A stretch of DNA of 64,000 nt from Leptolyngbyaceae cyanobacterium clean351. Its GTDB lineage: Bacteria > Cyanobacteriota > Cyanobacteriia > DAIDHW01. Position numbers and translations under genes: made by a program. The stretch covers positions 999,329 to 1,063,328 of the forward strand of contig DAIDHW010000001.1 of assembly GCA_027451865.1 (NCBI GenBank), read 5' to 3'. Shown one piece after another: positions 44,467-58,755 of this stretch (its first letter is position 1; every line of letters begins with the position of its first letter). Under the pieces are notes generated by a model that had not been told where the DNA came from, ran no database searches, and saw only the letters and a program-made list of their open reading frames with translations.

Positions 44467-49092
<4,626 letters not shown>

Positions 49093-49598
49093 ACCTAAGT
49101 CGCTGCACCAATTCAGTTACCCTACCAAAAGGGGTAGAGCGCTAGTAGATTTGTTTATAATGTATTAATAAGCTAGAACCATCAGCCCCAGGGCCCCGGC
49201 ATCCCATGGCGACCGGATCAGACAGGAAAACACGTAATCTACGTCCAATATGGGCAGCGCTGCCATCCCCCAAACCATAAGGCCATGGAGTACGGTTTGG
49301 TCATTATTGATTACGGGAAGAAAACCCCCAGAATTGCCCCCTGTGCAGCCACTGCCATGTCAGTTTCGCGCGTCGGTTGAAACCTGGCCGGCAGAATCAA
49401 AGGTCTCGGGTGATGCCGGTGAATGGCCTCTGGCCCGGGCCTTACCTTCCCTTGGCAGCACGTCCGGCATCTTTAGTTTATATATACTTAGTAGTTTACA
49501 ACTATCTACTATAGAACATTTATACTATCTGCTGGGCTCCAAACATTATGCTCTAAGATCAGGTTCGAGTAAGCCCTTAGTATCTCTATCCCGTGGGG
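49093..49598. other. Non-coding region between cas10 and the kinase gene
   Basis: About 500 bp without a credible gene. The left end should drive operon 2: on the minus strand ATTATAAAC around 49153-49161 is a possible -10, without a good -35. The right end holds AT-rich DNA with an inverted repeat TAGTAG/CTACTA (49489-49494 with 49506-49511), then the first 71-bp direct repeat, which runs up to the kinase start codon. Confidence 0.45.
49525..49595 (+). repeat. 71-bp direct repeat, upstream copy
   Basis: It matches 51523-51593 at 63 of 71 positions by hand alignment. The longest shared block is GTAAGCCCTTAGTATCTCT. This copy ends four bases before the kinase ATG, so it forms the 5' untranslated region of that gene. 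Confidence 0.85.
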
Positions 49599-51506
49599 AT
49601 GTACTGTCTTAACCCCGCCTGTCCCAAGCCCCAGCTGGGCGGGACTGGCAACTTCTGCCCCCACTGTGGCTTCAAGCTCCTCCTGAAGGAGCGCTACCAA
49701 GCCCTCAAACCCCTCAACCAAGGGGGCTTCGGCCGGACCTTCCTAGCCGTAGACCAGGACCATCCCCACCAGCAGCGCTGTGTCATCAAGCAATTTCTGC
49801 CCCAGAGTGGCAATCGGCAAAAGGCAGCTGAGCTATTTGAGCGGGAAGCCCAGCAGCTAGCTGCCCTCGGGGCTCACCCCCAGATCCCCACCTTGCTGTC
49901 CTATTTTACTCAAGACCAGCAGCTGTACCTAGTCCAGGAGTTTATTGACGGCCAAAATTTGGGGGAGGTGCTCACCAGTCACGGGACCTGGTCAGCGGAC
50001 CAAGTCCGGCTGCTGCTAGAAAGTATCCTGCCGGTGTTGACATTTGTCCACGACCACCAGATCATTCATCGGGACATTAAACCGGACAACATTATGCTGC
50101 GCAGCGGTGGTCAGACCTACATGCTGGTGGATTTTGGCGCCTCCCGTCAGGTAGACCCTAGGCAACCGGCTAAAACCGGCACTGTCATTGGCACCGCTGA
50201 CTACGCCGCCCCGGAGCAACTGCGGGGTAAGCCCGTCTACGCCAGCGACCTCTACGCCCTCGGGGTCACCTGCGTCCACCTGCTTACGGGGGTGCAGCCC
50301 TTTGATCTATACTCCTCCCTCAAGGACCAGTGGGTGTGGCGGGATTTCCTCCCTGCCCCCGTCCCTCCTGTCCTCGGGCAAGTCCTTGACCGCCTGTTGC
50401 TGGCCGCTACGGAGCAGCGCTACCAGCAGGCCCAGGAGGTGCTCCAGGCCCTGGGGAGGAGTTCTCGGCCTAGCTCCCCGGCTGGCAACAGCAGTTCAAG
50501 TACCCTACCAAAACCCCCTAGACCCCAGGGCTTGTTTAACCGCTCCCCAGCCTGGGACCTCGTAGGCCTCCTGAAGACCCCCAACCTGAGCCCGGTTACC
50601 GCCTTGGTCTTTGACCAGGCGGGGGGGCAGGTCTGGGCTACTACCATCTCCGGGCATCTCGCCCGGTGGGAGACCGCCAGCGGCCAGCTTACCCGCTGGG
50701 TCCGCGACCCCTACAATTGGCAACTGCGGGCCATCAGCCGGATTGATGACCTGGTGCTGGCGGCCGGTTCGGGGCGCAAGATCAGCATCTGGAACGACCA
50801 GGCAGACGTTCCCATTGACAACCTAGCCGCTCACCGGGGCCGGGTTAACTCCCTGGTGTCGAATCCTGATAATCATCTCTTGATCAGTGGGGCTGACGAC
50901 CGGAGTCTGCACCTATGGCAGGTTGACTCCGAAATCCGGGAGCACTCTACCCTACTGGGGGAAATTGGCGGTATTACCTGTGTGGCCGCCCACAGCGGGT
51001 ACGAGACTGCAGTGGCAGGGGGGAGCTACAGTGGCGCCATCAAGGTCTGGCAATTTTCCAACGGCATATTCAGATCCCCTAAGGGCTTCTGGGGTCTGCT
51101 GTCCTCCCTATTTGAGAGTAAACGGGTTAAGCTACTCCGCGGACATAGTATGGCTGTGCGCTCCTTGGCATTTTCTCCAACTAGCAACACCACCCTATTT
51201 AGCGCTGCCAACGACCGTACTATCAAGGTTTGGGACCTCGACTCAGGCCGCTGTAAAACGACGCTGCGAGGCCATACCAAGGCGGTAACCTGCCTAGCGG
51301 TGTCCTCCCCATGGCTAGTCAGTGGCAGTGATGACCGCACCATCAAGCTTTGGAATCTGAACACTTGGGTGAACACCGCCACCCTAACCGGCCACACCTC
51401 CTACGTCCAAGGGGTAGCCTTTAGTCCCGATGGTCAGCGGCTTGCCAGTGCCGGCTGGGATGGGACGGTGCGGGTTTACCAAGTCCCGACCCAAAATCCC
51501 GATTAA
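49599..51506 (+). CDS. Serine/threonine protein kinase with WD40 repeats
   Basis: A 635-residue protein. An N-terminal zinc ribbon (MYCLNPACPKPQ...NFCPHCG) is followed by a Hanks-type kinase domain (about 30-285): glycine loop NQGGFGRTFLA, Lys in CVIKQFL, catalytic HRDIKPDN, DFGAS and APE in DYAAPEQL. A Ser/Pro linker then leads to a WD40 propeller (about 330-635) with RTIKVWDLDSG and RTIKLWNL. This zinc ribbon-kinase-WD40 layout is common in cyanobacteria. ATG at 49599 was chosen over GTG at 49593. It is bracketed by 71-bp direct repeats. Confidence 0.93.
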   Translation: MYCLNPACPKPQLGGTGNFCPHCGFKLLLKERYQALKPLNQGGFGRTFLAVDQDHPHQQRCVIKQFLPQSGNRQKAAELFEREAQQLAALGAHPQIPTLLSYFTQDQQLYLVQEFIDGQNLGEVLTSHGTWSADQVRLLLESILPVLTFVHDHQIIHRDIKPDNIMLRSGGQTYMLVDFGASRQVDPRQPAKTGTVIGTADYAAPEQLRGKPVYASDLYALGVTCVHLLTGVQPFDLYSSLKDQWVWRDFLPAPVPPVLGQVLDRLLLAATEQRYQQAQEVLQALGRSSRPSSPAGNSSSSTLPKPPRPQGLFNRSPAWDLVGLLKTPNLSPVTALVFDQAGGQVWATTISGHLARWETASGQLTRWVRDPYNWQLRAISRIDDLVLAAGSGRKISIWNDQADVPIDNLAAHRGRVNSLVSNPDNHLLISGADDRSLHLWQVDSEIREHSTLLGEIGGITCVAAHSGYETAVAGGSYSGAIKVWQFSNGIFRSPKGFWGLLSSLFESKRVKLLRGHSMAVRSLAFSPTSNTTLFSAANDRTIKVWDLDSGRCKTTLRGHTKAVTCLAVSSPWLVSGSDDRTIKLWNLNTWVNTATLTGHTSYVQGVAFSPDGQRLASAGWDGTVRVYQVPTQNPD

Positions 51507-51522
51507 ATTTCTGGTCTCTGCA

Positions 51523-51593
51523 TTATCTGCCGGGCCCCAAACGTTATTCTCTAAGACCAGGTTCAAGTAAGCCCTTAGTATCTCTGTCCCGTG
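51523..51593 (+). repeat. 71-bp direct repeat, downstream copy
   Basis: The second copy begins 17 bp after the kinase stop. Eight substitutions separate it from the upstream copy. It is followed by TTCTTATTTTAACTC, which weakly resembles the kinase start region and then diverges, so it may be the leader of a lost tandem paralogue. Confidence 0.85.
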
Positions 51594-52175
51594 TCGTTCT
51601 TATTTTAACTCTAGTGAAGACCCCGTATATTTACCTGATACTCCCAGGTCTGTACAGGCAGACGAGATCGAATATGTTTGTGGGACAAGGGACAACATAA
51701 CGACGCCAGTAGAGCCCAACCCCGGTCTAGCTCCTATGGTTGCTCATAATGGTTTTGCACATTCCTGGCCGCAACCTACCAAGGTGATAAAGTTAACAAT
51801 CCGGGCACTATTTATGACTATGGCACCTATGAGCTTAGGTGGTGGGGTGATTACAGTTATTACGGTTAACCCTGAAGTCACGATTGATAGGGTTCCTGCC
51901 TCTATCGTCCGGCGCACCTCATCCGCACTAACGGTCGAAGGACCTATAGGAAACACGGGTTTTTGCTGGAATTGTCATCCATGACTGTGATTGCGACTGC
52001 GCTTGCGCATCCTAATCACTCCCGAGTCTAGCGTTCTGGGAAGGACACAGGTGCTAAAGTGACTTGAGAACTAAGACATGCTCTGTTCCTGGATGTACTG
52101 TTGTGTTGATGGTCCGACTCGCAAGGTGTGCATATAGTTCTATCCAATAGTCGGGGGTCATTGGAGGGGGTGAAT
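51594..52175. other. Non-coding region with possible gene remnants
   Basis: About 580 bp with no gene I accept. Short frames of 70-80 codons exist on both strands, but they overlap and lack a recognisable family. One plus frame around 51765-51860 reads ATYQGDKVNNPGTIYDYG... to a stop, which looks like a real protein C-terminus but has a stop just upstream, so it may be a decayed fragment. No terminator is evident. Confidence 0.35.
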
Positions 52176-52907
52176 CTAGTCCCCCTGGGGTATTTCCTGC
52201 CATAGGGAAGTGGTTTGCCGCAGGCTAGTATAGTTACCCTGACCAAGAATCAAATGATCCAGCACCGGAATCCCTAGTACCTGAGCCCCCGTCAGCAGTT
52301 GTCGGGTGAGATGGATGTCTTCTGGGCTAGGGTCCAGGCTCCCGGAGGGGTGGTTATGGGCGACAATGGTGCGTACTGCCCCCTGGCGAATAATGGCGCG
52401 GAAAATCTCCCGGGGGGCCGCTAGGGTTTCCGTAGCTGTGCCGATGGTGATTATCTGGGTACCTAGGAGCCGATGTTTGATATCAAGCAGCAGCACCGCG
52501 AAGCGCTCCTGGGCTTGCCACATTAGATCCTGACTCAGGGCTGCCGCTGCCACCGAAGGGTCACTGATCACTGCCCGGTCAGGGGGACGGGCTTGGAAGA
52601 CCCGCTGCCCTAACTCAATAGCCGCCAGAATGGTAGTGGCCTTAGCCGGCCCTATCCCGGGGATCTTCATCAACTCTTGGGGATTAACACTCCTGAGGCC
52701 CTCAAGGGGGTCACCCTGGCTCTTCCCCAACTCCTGTAAAAGGTATTGACCTAACCCTAGGGCCGACAGCTTACCCGCCCCTTGGCCAGTCCCTAGGAGA
52801 ATCGCCAATAACTCAGCAGTGGCTAGGCTCTTGCCCCCCTGACTGAGGAGGCGCTCCCGGGGTCGCTCCCCACAGGGTAGGTCAGCTACCCGGAGGGTAT
52901 AGTTCAC
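52176..52907 (-). CDS. radC: RadC family JAB-domain protein
   Basis: A 243-residue RadC. It has the N-terminal [27 protein letters not shown], a helix-hairpin-helix ([22 protein letters not shown]), and the C-terminal JAB metalloprotease-like motif [16 protein letters not shown]. The biological role is unsettled; despite the name it is not established as a repair protein. It starts at GTG overlapping the stop of the sugar-kinase-like gene (GTGA), the last of three genes with rodA. Confidence 0.93.
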   Translation of the reverse strand: MNYTLRVADLPCGERPRERLLSQGGKSLATAELLAILLGTGQGAGKLSALGLGQYLLQELGKSQGDPLEGLRSVNPQELMKIPGIGPAKATTILAAIELGQRVFQARPPDRAVISDPSVAAAALSQDLMWQAQERFAVLLLDIKHRLLGTQIITIGTATETLAAPREIFRAIIRQGAVRTIVAHNHPSGSLDPSPEDIHLTRQLLTGAQVLGIPVLDHLILGQGNYTSLRQTTSLWQEIPQGD

Positions 52908-54223
52908 GGCTGACTCAACCGTCGGTACACCAAGGCTAAAGCCTCAGGTCCGCCGACGTTGCCGGGAAACAACACCACGGGCAGCCGCGGAAATCGGTGG
53001 TGGTCATCAGGGGTCTGGACCATCGAACAACCCGGGATCACCTGACCGAGTAGGCGCACCGTGGGGAGACCTAGACCCCGGCTGAGGGTGTCATTGCTGG
53101 TAATACCGCCCTTGCTAATCAGGAAGCCAATTTCCGACGGGAGTTGCTGTACAAGGGCCATCAGGAGGTCGGAAACTAGGGTCCCGAAGCGTAGCCTTTG
53201 GGAAGGGTCAGGAAACCGGAGCTCCTCACGGCTGGTGTAGACTACCGCCGTTTTCCCCTGCTGATAAATATCCTCAACTCTGGCAACTAAGGCTGCTAAC
53301 CCAGGCCCTAGGGAAAGGGGCTCTCCTTGGGCTAAGGCTTTCAGGTCTACTTCCACCCCCTGTATACCGGGTTCTTTCAACAGGTACTGTAATTGCTGGG
53401 TAGTTTTGGCCACGTGAGAGCCCACTAACACTACTCCGGGATGATGCCGCCAGCAGTACTGGCCCATGGCTGTCGGCGGCACGGGCTGGGGAGGGAGGTG
53501 GGCCAGAGCTGTCAACAAACTAGCGGCACTGCGGCACAGAAACCGTTTTCCTTGAGCAACCGCTGTTAGTAAGTCCGCAGCAAACCGGTCGAGGTCAGCT
53601 TGAACCTCGCCGTCTACCACTGCACACACGTTATCCTGCAAAGCGAGCAGTTGGGGGAGAATACCTGCTCGGACCTGGGGGAGGGAAAAGTGCACCACAG
53701 ACTCAGCTGGTATCAGTCCAGCTGTCTTCTCCTCCACGTAGGCAGGCAGAAAACTGTGGTGGTAACCAAACACGGAATCACGGCTAAATTCAGTTAGATG
53801 GACTGGTAGATAATCTCCGGCCACTAGCAGGTAGTGGACCCCTTGGCGAGTCACCCGGCCCCCCTCAAAGAAAGCCGGTACCAGAAAATGGGCGTCAAAG
53901 GGTCCTAGTTCCGCGGCAATTACATCGGTTTCCAGGGGATAGTGCCCGCGGAGGGTAGAGTCGGAGCGGCTTACTAACAGATAATCATCCAGCCCCTCTA
54001 CCGCCAGGGCTACCTTCAGTTGCCGACAGATATCCTGGACTACGGTCTGGCATTCCGAAGGGGGAAGAGCCCTCGTATTACTGAGGATAAAAAAAATCGG
54101 GGCGGGGTCTTGCAGGGCTGCTCGCAGGGTGGCGCTGTCCCACCGGGTCAGGAGCAGACAGCTGTGGACAGTTTGGGAACCAGTAGGGTCGTCATCTAGG
54201 ACGATGATTTTAGGAGGGGCCAT
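52904..54223 (-). CDS. Four-carbon acid sugar kinase family protein (DUF1537)
   Basis: A 439-residue protein of the OtnK/DUF1537 family. The N-terminal [15 protein letters not shown] (substrate/phosphate region) is followed by [14 protein letters not shown] and [13 protein letters not shown]. The C-terminal domain has the nucleotide-binding [19 protein letters not shown] and FPGNVGG. Family members phosphorylate tetronates or related acid sugars. The substrate in cyanobacteria is unknown to me. It starts 5 bp after rodA and overlaps radC. Confidence 0.85.
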   Translation of the reverse strand: MAPPKIIVLDDDPTGSQTVHSCLLLTRWDSATLRAALQDPAPIFFILSNTRALPPSECQTVVQDICRQLKVALAVEGLDDYLLVSRSDSTLRGHYPLETDVIAAELGPFDAHFLVPAFFEGGRVTRQGVHYLLVAGDYLPVHLTEFSRDSVFGYHHSFLPAYVEEKTAGLIPAESVVHFSLPQVRAGILPQLLALQDNVCAVVDGEVQADLDRFAADLLTAVAQGKRFLCRSAASLLTALAHLPPQPVPPTAMGQYCWRHHPGVVLVGSHVAKTTQQLQYLLKEPGIQGVEVDLKALAQGEPLSLGPGLAALVARVEDIYQQGKTAVVYTSREELRFPDPSQRLRFGTLVSDLLMALVQQLPSEIGFLISKGGITSNDTLSRGLGLPTVRLLGQVIPGCSMVQTPDDHHRFPRLPVVLFPGNVGGPEALALVYRRLSQP

Positions 54224-54228
54224 AAAAC

Positions 54229-55497
54229 CTAGGAGAGAGCAGCAAAACGATTGCGCCGCCGGCTATTGGCCACCGCCTCCACCAATCCGATCGCCACAAA
54301 ATTCATTAGAAGCGCTGAACGACCGTAGCTGATCCAAGGCAAGGGAATCCCAGTAACCGGAGCTAGGCCAATGGTCATGCCAATGTTGATCACCACCTGG
54401 AAGACAATCATGGACAAGACCCCTATCGCCAGTAGAGAGCCGAACCGGTCACCAGCATTTTGGGCGATGATCACAAGGCGCAGACAAACTAGCCAAAACG
54501 CCGACAGCAGAAAAAGAGCCCCGACAAAACCCAATTCTTCTCCCACGGCCGAGAAAATAAAGTCCGTATGCTGTTCGGGGATAAAATGCAGCTGGGTCTG
54601 GGTACCGCGGTCTAATCCCTCCCCCCACAGCTGGCCAGCCCCAATGGCAATCCGGGATTGGATCAGGTGATATCCCCCCCCTAGGGGGTCCTGGTCAGGG
54701 TTAAGGAACAAAGTCAGGCGTTCTTTCTGGTAGCCCTTAAGCAACCGCCAGAGGAGATGGCCGACCTCCCCACCGATCAGATTAATACTCAGACCCCCCA
54801 AAGAGCCAATGAGGGGCCAGGGAAAAGTTAGCCATCCCGTCAGCCCCATGAGGGCCACCCAAATCAGCCAAGCCGGGATAGAAGCGTTAAAAAGGACTGC
54901 CGATACCAGGGGGGAGAGGATCAGGACTAGCCAGCCGGGATTGGTATTGCCCCAGTAGAGCATACCAAAAGTAATAGCCCCAAAAACTAGAGAGGTACCC
55001 AGGTCAGGCTGAACAAACACCAAAGCCCACGGGAGAGCTGTAATCCCCAGAATTCTCCCGAGAGTAAGGAGGTTAACCTTACTCTGGCCAGCTAAGAGAG
55101 CTGCCAAGGTAATAATCATGCCCAACTTGGCAAACTCGGAGGGCTGGAAATTAAAACCGGCAATATCGATCCATCGCCGGGCTCCGAGGGCCCTAGTACC
55201 GAAAAAAACTACGGCCAGCAGGGTCAAGTTAGTGGCGCCGTAGATAGCCCAGTGCCACTGCATAATGGCTTCGTAACGGCAGCGAGCCAGGGAGAGAGCT
55301 ACACCCAAGCCAACACCACTAATTATCAGGTGCTGCAACCACTCATTACCGCCCCCAGTCAACTCAGTACTGCGGATCATCACTCCGCCGAAAACACTCA
55401 ACCCAACCACGAGGATGAGCAGGGGCAGGTCAATAGCCCGCCAAGGCCGCCACAGGGTTTTCCATGACAACGCCCGCAGGGGAGTTTTCTGCAACAT
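54229..55497 (-). CDS. rodA: Rod shape-determining protein RodA (SEDS glycosyltransferase)
   Basis: A 422-residue SEDS protein with about ten membrane segments. Typical stretches are ALGARRWIDIAGFNFQPSEFAKLGMI, FVQPDLGTSLVFGAI and the conserved loop QSRIAIGAGQLWGEGLDRGTQTQLHFIPEQHTDFIF. The C-terminus has GIPLPWISYGRSALL. RodA polymerises peptidoglycan with a class B PBP during elongation. It heads a minus-strand run with DUF1537 and radC. Confidence 0.95.
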   Translation of the reverse strand: MLQKTPLRALSWKTLWRPWRAIDLPLLILVVGLSVFGGVMIRSTELTGGGNEWLQHLIISGVGLGVALSLARCRYEAIMQWHWAIYGATNLTLLAVVFFGTRALGARRWIDIAGFNFQPSEFAKLGMIITLAALLAGQSKVNLLTLGRILGITALPWALVFVQPDLGTSLVFGAITFGMLYWGNTNPGWLVLILSPLVSAVLFNASIPAWLIWVALMGLTGWLTFPWPLIGSLGGLSINLIGGEVGHLLWRLLKGYQKERLTLFLNPDQDPLGGGYHLIQSRIAIGAGQLWGEGLDRGTQTQLHFIPEQHTDFIFSAVGEELGFVGALFLLSAFWLVCLRLVIIAQNAGDRFGSLLAIGVLSMIVFQVVINIGMTIGLAPVTGIPLPWISYGRSALLMNFVAIGLVEAVANSRRRNRFAALS

Positions 55498-55653
55498 TGG
55501 GATTCTCGGGCCCTAACTAAGTTCAGTTATACCACAGGCTTGGCAGAGAGGCAACTCCAGGTGAGGATTCCTGGCGATCAACTGCTCTCTGATAAGCACC
55601 CGGGGGTTGCCTTGACAACCGAACTCGGGACAGACCGAGAGTGCCTAAGTGCC

Positions 55654-55776
55654 TCAACCGGCGTCCTTATCGGAGGAATTACGGCTGGCCGTCTGAATGT
55701 ACAAAATCACCAGGAAAAGGGAGGGTACTAAAATAAATAGGAGGGTAGCTACAAAGCCTAGGTCATTGACTTGCAT
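55654..55776 (-). CDS. psbM: Photosystem II protein M
   Basis: A 40-residue single-helix subunit starting [20 protein letters not shown] and ending [15 protein letters not shown]. It sits at the photosystem II dimer interface. The match to known PsbM is strong across the N-terminal 30 residues; the tail is slightly longer than in some species. It lies between rodA and the ferredoxin gene. Confidence 0.93.
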   Translation of the reverse strand: MQVNDLGFVATLLFILVPSLFLVILYIQTASRNSSDKDAG

Positions 55777-55842
55777 CACAAATCCTCAAATCACGAGTAT
55801 TGGCCTGGTCTTGGGGACCAGAGTTTTACAATCCCGAGAATA

Positions 55843-56148
55843 TCACTTTCTGGTCGGCTTAGTGCCTACCTCTACCGGGCCGTTTACCAGGGTTTGGCAG
55901 GCTAGACGATAGCTAGGGGGCTTGTTGCGCAGCTTTCGCTCCTCGGCTTCAGTTCGGGGAGAGAGATTATCCATGCCGGCAATAATTTCGACGATGCAGG
56001 TGCCGCACTGGCCGTAGCCATTGCAATTGGTCAGTTTACCCGCCCAAGTATAGATGTCAATGCCTGCCTCTAGGGCCTTGGCACGCAGGTTAGCTCCTTG
56101 AGCCACCACTACTTCTCGGTTTTCTTTTTTGAAGGTAATTAGGGTCAT
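55843..56148 (-). CDS. 2Fe-2S ferredoxin
   Basis: A 101-residue plant-type ferredoxin-fold protein. The cluster ligands are seen in [12 protein letters not shown] plus a distal YRLACQT. The spacing of the first cysteines (C-x5-C-x2-C) is that of the 2Fe-2S fold. It lacks the typical acidic N-terminus of photosynthetic PetF, so it is more likely a specialised ferredoxin. It diverges from psbB across a 385-bp region. Confidence 0.9.
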   Translation of the reverse strand: MTLITFKKENREVVVAQGANLRAKALEAGIDIYTWAGKLTNCNGYGQCGTCIVEIIAGMDNLSPRTEAEERKLRNKPPSYRLACQTLVNGPVEVGTKPTRK

Positions 56149-56533
56149 GGTATCGGAACGTCCAGTAGGAGGTCAGGAGATATTGTAAAGAAATATTGCG
56201 CAAACTGTCCCTGCAGGTCTGTGGTAACCCCCAGCCAGCTCCATAATCTTTTAGGTACCGATGGCCAGCCCTGGCTTGCCGAGAGTTGCCGGGCCAAACC
56301 TATAATTATTAATTGGGCTACCAGAGCACCTGTGATGCCATCCTAGGAAAACCTGAGTCCCAGTGGCTCTCTCCAGGATCTATTGAGTACCAGTTTGGCC
56401 CCAGGCCACCGCACCGAGTCCGAAAAGATGAGACAATAACGTTTCAACACAGCTAATTTTCCCTAGGGCTGTAGTCTAACAGTTTTAGGAAATGTGGTCA
56501 GATAATTATTTTATACAGGGAGGAGCGTAGTCG
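56149..56533. promoter_or_regulatory. Divergent promoter region of the ferredoxin gene and psbB
   Basis: 385 bp without an ORF. For psbB, TATAAT at 56301-56306 has TTGCCG 19 bp upstream (56276-56281), longer than the ideal spacing. If used it gives a long leader of about 220 nt. A second AT-rich segment (GATAATTATTTTATA, about 56501-56515) lies close to the start. The ribosome site GGGAGGAG ends about 8 bp before the psbB ATG. Confidence 0.4.
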
Positions 56534-58063
56534 ATGGGACTACCTTGGTATCGAGTTCACACAGTCGTTCTCAATGACCCGGGACGCTTAATTGCAGTTC
56601 ACCTCATGCATACAGCCCTAGTGGCTGGTTGGGCCGGGTCTATGGCCCTGTATGAGTTGGCCATCTTCGACCCCAGTGACCCTGTGCTCAACCCCATGTG
56701 GCGTCAGGGCATGTTCGTACTACCTTTCATGGCCCGTCTGGGCGTGACAGACTCTTGGGGAGGCTGGAGCATCACGGGTGAGACGGTAGCTAATGCCGGC
56801 TTCTGGAGCTTTGAAGGGGTAGCTACTGCCCACATCATCCTTTCCGGTTTACTGTTCCTCGCCGCCTGTTGGCACTGGGTCTACTGGGACTTGGACCTGT
56901 TTAGGGACCCCCGGACTGGGGAGCCGGCCCTAGACCTACCCAAGATGTTTGGCATTCATTTGTTCTTGTCTGGTCTATTGTGCTTTGGCTTTGGAGCCTT
57001 CCACTTGACTGGCCTGTTCGGGCCGGGGATGTGGGTATCTGACCCCTACGGCCTCACGGGTAGTGTTCAGCCCGTAGCGCCAGAATGGGGCCCTGCCGGC
57101 TTCAACCCCTTCAACCCAGGCGGGGTGGTTGCCCACCACATTGCTGCCGGTATCGTTGGGATCATCGCTGGTTTGTTCCACTTGAGCGTCCGTCCGCCCC
57201 AGCGGCTCTACAAAGCCTTACGGATGGGGAACATCGAAACTGTACTTTCAAGTAGTATTGCGGCGGTTTTCTTCGCGGCCTTTGTAGTCGCCGGGACCAT
57301 GTGGTACGGTAGTGCCACAACCCCCATAGAGTTGTTTGGGCCCACTCGTTACCAGTGGGATGCCGGCTACTTCCAACAAGAGATCAACCGGCGGGTTCAA
57401 GCTCAGCTCGCTCAAGGGGCCACTCCTGAAGCAGCTTGGTCTAGTATTCCTGACAAGCTAGCCTTCTACGACTACGTGGGCAACAGTCCAGCTAAGGGGG
57501 GTCTGTTCCGCACTGGTCCCATGAATAAGGGTGATGGAATTGCCCAGGGTTGGCTGGGGCACGTGGTGTTCCGGGATAGCACTGGGGCTGAACTGACAGT
57601 GCGTCGTCTACCTAACTTCTTCGAAAACTTCCCGGTAGTCCTCACGGACAACACTGGGGCAGTTAAGGGAGACATTCCCTTCCGCCGGGCCGAATCCAAG
57701 TTCAGTTTTGAGCAGTCTGGCATCACCGCCTCCTTCTACGGTGGGGCCCTCAACGGCCAAACCTTCTCTGACCCGGCTCTAGTAAAACAATACGCCCGTA
57801 AGGCCCAAGGGGGAGAGGCCTTTGAGTTTGATCGGGAGACCCTGAACTCCGATGGGGTGTTCCGCACCAGTCCCCGGGGTTGGTTTACCTTCGGACATGC
57901 TGTGTTTGCCTTGCTATTTTTCTTTGGTCACATCTGGCATGGCTCCCGGACCCTTTTCCGGGACGTGTTTGCCGGTGTGGATCCGGATCTAGAAGAGCAA
58001 GTGGAGTTTGGCTTGTTCCAGAAGGTCGGCGACCTGACTACCCGGAAAAAAGAGGTGGTTTAG
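56534..58063 (+). CDS. psbB: Photosystem II CP47 chlorophyll-binding protein
   Basis: A 509-residue CP47. It starts [32 protein letters not shown] and has six membrane helices carrying the chlorophyll-binding His residues. The large lumenal loop is about residues 257-450, and the C-terminus is [33 protein letters not shown]. It is the inner antenna of photosystem II. It is full length and intact. A purine-rich ribosome site precedes the ATG. Followed by psbT, as in other cyanobacteria and plastids. Confidence 0.99.
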   Translation: MGLPWYRVHTVVLNDPGRLIAVHLMHTALVAGWAGSMALYELAIFDPSDPVLNPMWRQGMFVLPFMARLGVTDSWGGWSITGETVANAGFWSFEGVATAHIILSGLLFLAACWHWVYWDLDLFRDPRTGEPALDLPKMFGIHLFLSGLLCFGFGAFHLTGLFGPGMWVSDPYGLTGSVQPVAPEWGPAGFNPFNPGGVVAHHIAAGIVGIIAGLFHLSVRPPQRLYKALRMGNIETVLSSSIAAVFFAAFVVAGTMWYGSATTPIELFGPTRYQWDAGYFQQEINRRVQAQLAQGATPEAAWSSIPDKLAFYDYVGNSPAKGGLFRTGPMNKGDGIAQGWLGHVVFRDSTGAELTVRRLPNFFENFPVVLTDNTGAVKGDIPFRRAESKFSFEQSGITASFYGGALNGQTFSDPALVKQYARKAQGGEAFEFDRETLNSDGVFRTSPRGWFTFGHAVFALLFFFGHIWHGSRTLFRDVFAGVDPDLEEQVEFGLFQKVGDLTTRKKEVV

Positions 58064-58070
58064 ACCACCA

Positions 58071-58092
58071 GGGGAGAGCTAACCCTCTCCCC
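58071..58092 (+). other. Stem-loop between psbB and psbT
   Basis: GGGGAGAG/CTCTCCCC with a 6-nt loop, without a T run. It directly follows a smaller palindrome, GGTGGTTTAGACCACC, that overlaps the psbB stop (58053-58068). Such paired hairpins can stabilise or process dicistronic psbB-psbT mRNA. Confidence 0.6.
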
Positions 58093-58137
58093 TGCCCCTG
58101 TATTCAGTAACCCCTAAAAACCTAAGGATCCTACCCC

Positions 58138-58233
58138 ATGGAAAGCGCCGCTTACATTCTGGTTCTTACCCTGACTCTCGGAGTTTTATTTTTTGCCATT
58201 GCCTTCCGGGAACCTCCCCGAATTGGTAAGTAG
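58138..58233 (+). CDS. psbT: Photosystem II protein T
   Basis: A 31-residue single-helix subunit, [19 protein letters not shown] followed by [12 protein letters not shown]. The FREPPRI motif is diagnostic. It lies 74 bp after psbB on the same strand, the conserved position. Confidence 0.95.
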   Translation: MESAAYILVLTLTLGVLFFAIAFREPPRIGK

Positions 58234-58260
58234 GCATACTACCCTTCTTCCACCCTGGCC

Positions 58261-58755
58261 ATGCGCTGTCCCTTTTGCCAGCATACTGATAGTCGGGTCC
58301 TCGAGTCCCGAGCGGCAGAAGCAGGACAGAGCGTGCGCCGGCGGCGGGAGTGTTTGCAGTGCAGTCGGCGATTCACTACCTACGAGCGGATTGAATTCGT
58401 ACCGATTACCGTAGTTAAACGCCAAGGCCAACGCCAGTCCTTTGACCGCTCCAAAATCCTCCACGGGGTGATCCGAGCCTGTGAAAAGACTGGGGTTTCG
58501 ATCCTGCAACTAGAGTCCATGGTGGACGATATCGAGGCAGAATTGCAGCAAAGGGACCTCCGGGAAGTTACCAGCCAGGAGATTGGTGAGCTGGTACTCA
58601 AAAACCTGCAAGGCTTAAATGAGGTAGCCTACATTCGCTTTGCTTCCGTGTATCGGCAGTTCCGCGGCATCCGCGACTTTGTGGAAACCCTGGATCAGTT
58701 AGAAGCAGCCAGGAATTCTTCCCAAGCCTTCAACTCCTGTCCCTCAGTTCCCTAG
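58261..58755 (+). CDS. nrdR: Transcriptional repressor NrdR
   Basis: A 164-residue NrdR that represses ribonucleotide reductase genes when loaded with dATP/ATP. The N-terminal zinc ribbon is [16 protein letters not shown] with [14 protein letters not shown]. The ATP-cone follows ([25 protein letters not shown]). The C-terminal helix is [16 protein letters not shown]. Starts 27 bp after psbT; its stop overlaps the convergent rfbB-gcvP fusion by 4 bp. Confidence 0.96.
   Translation: MRCPFCQHTDSRVLESRAAEAGQSVRRRRECLQCSRRFTTYERIEFVPITVVKRQGQRQSFDRSKILHGVIRACEKTGVSILQLESMVDDIEAELQQRDLREVTSQEIGELVLKNLQGLNEVAYIRFASVYRQFRGIRDFVETLDQLEAARNSSQAFNSCPSVP

Noticed and set aside
51736..51984. 82-codon plus ORF and an overlapping minus ORF after the kinase gene
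   Set aside because: They overlap on opposite strands, lack family resemblance, and a third frame looks equally protein-like; kept only as possible remnants.
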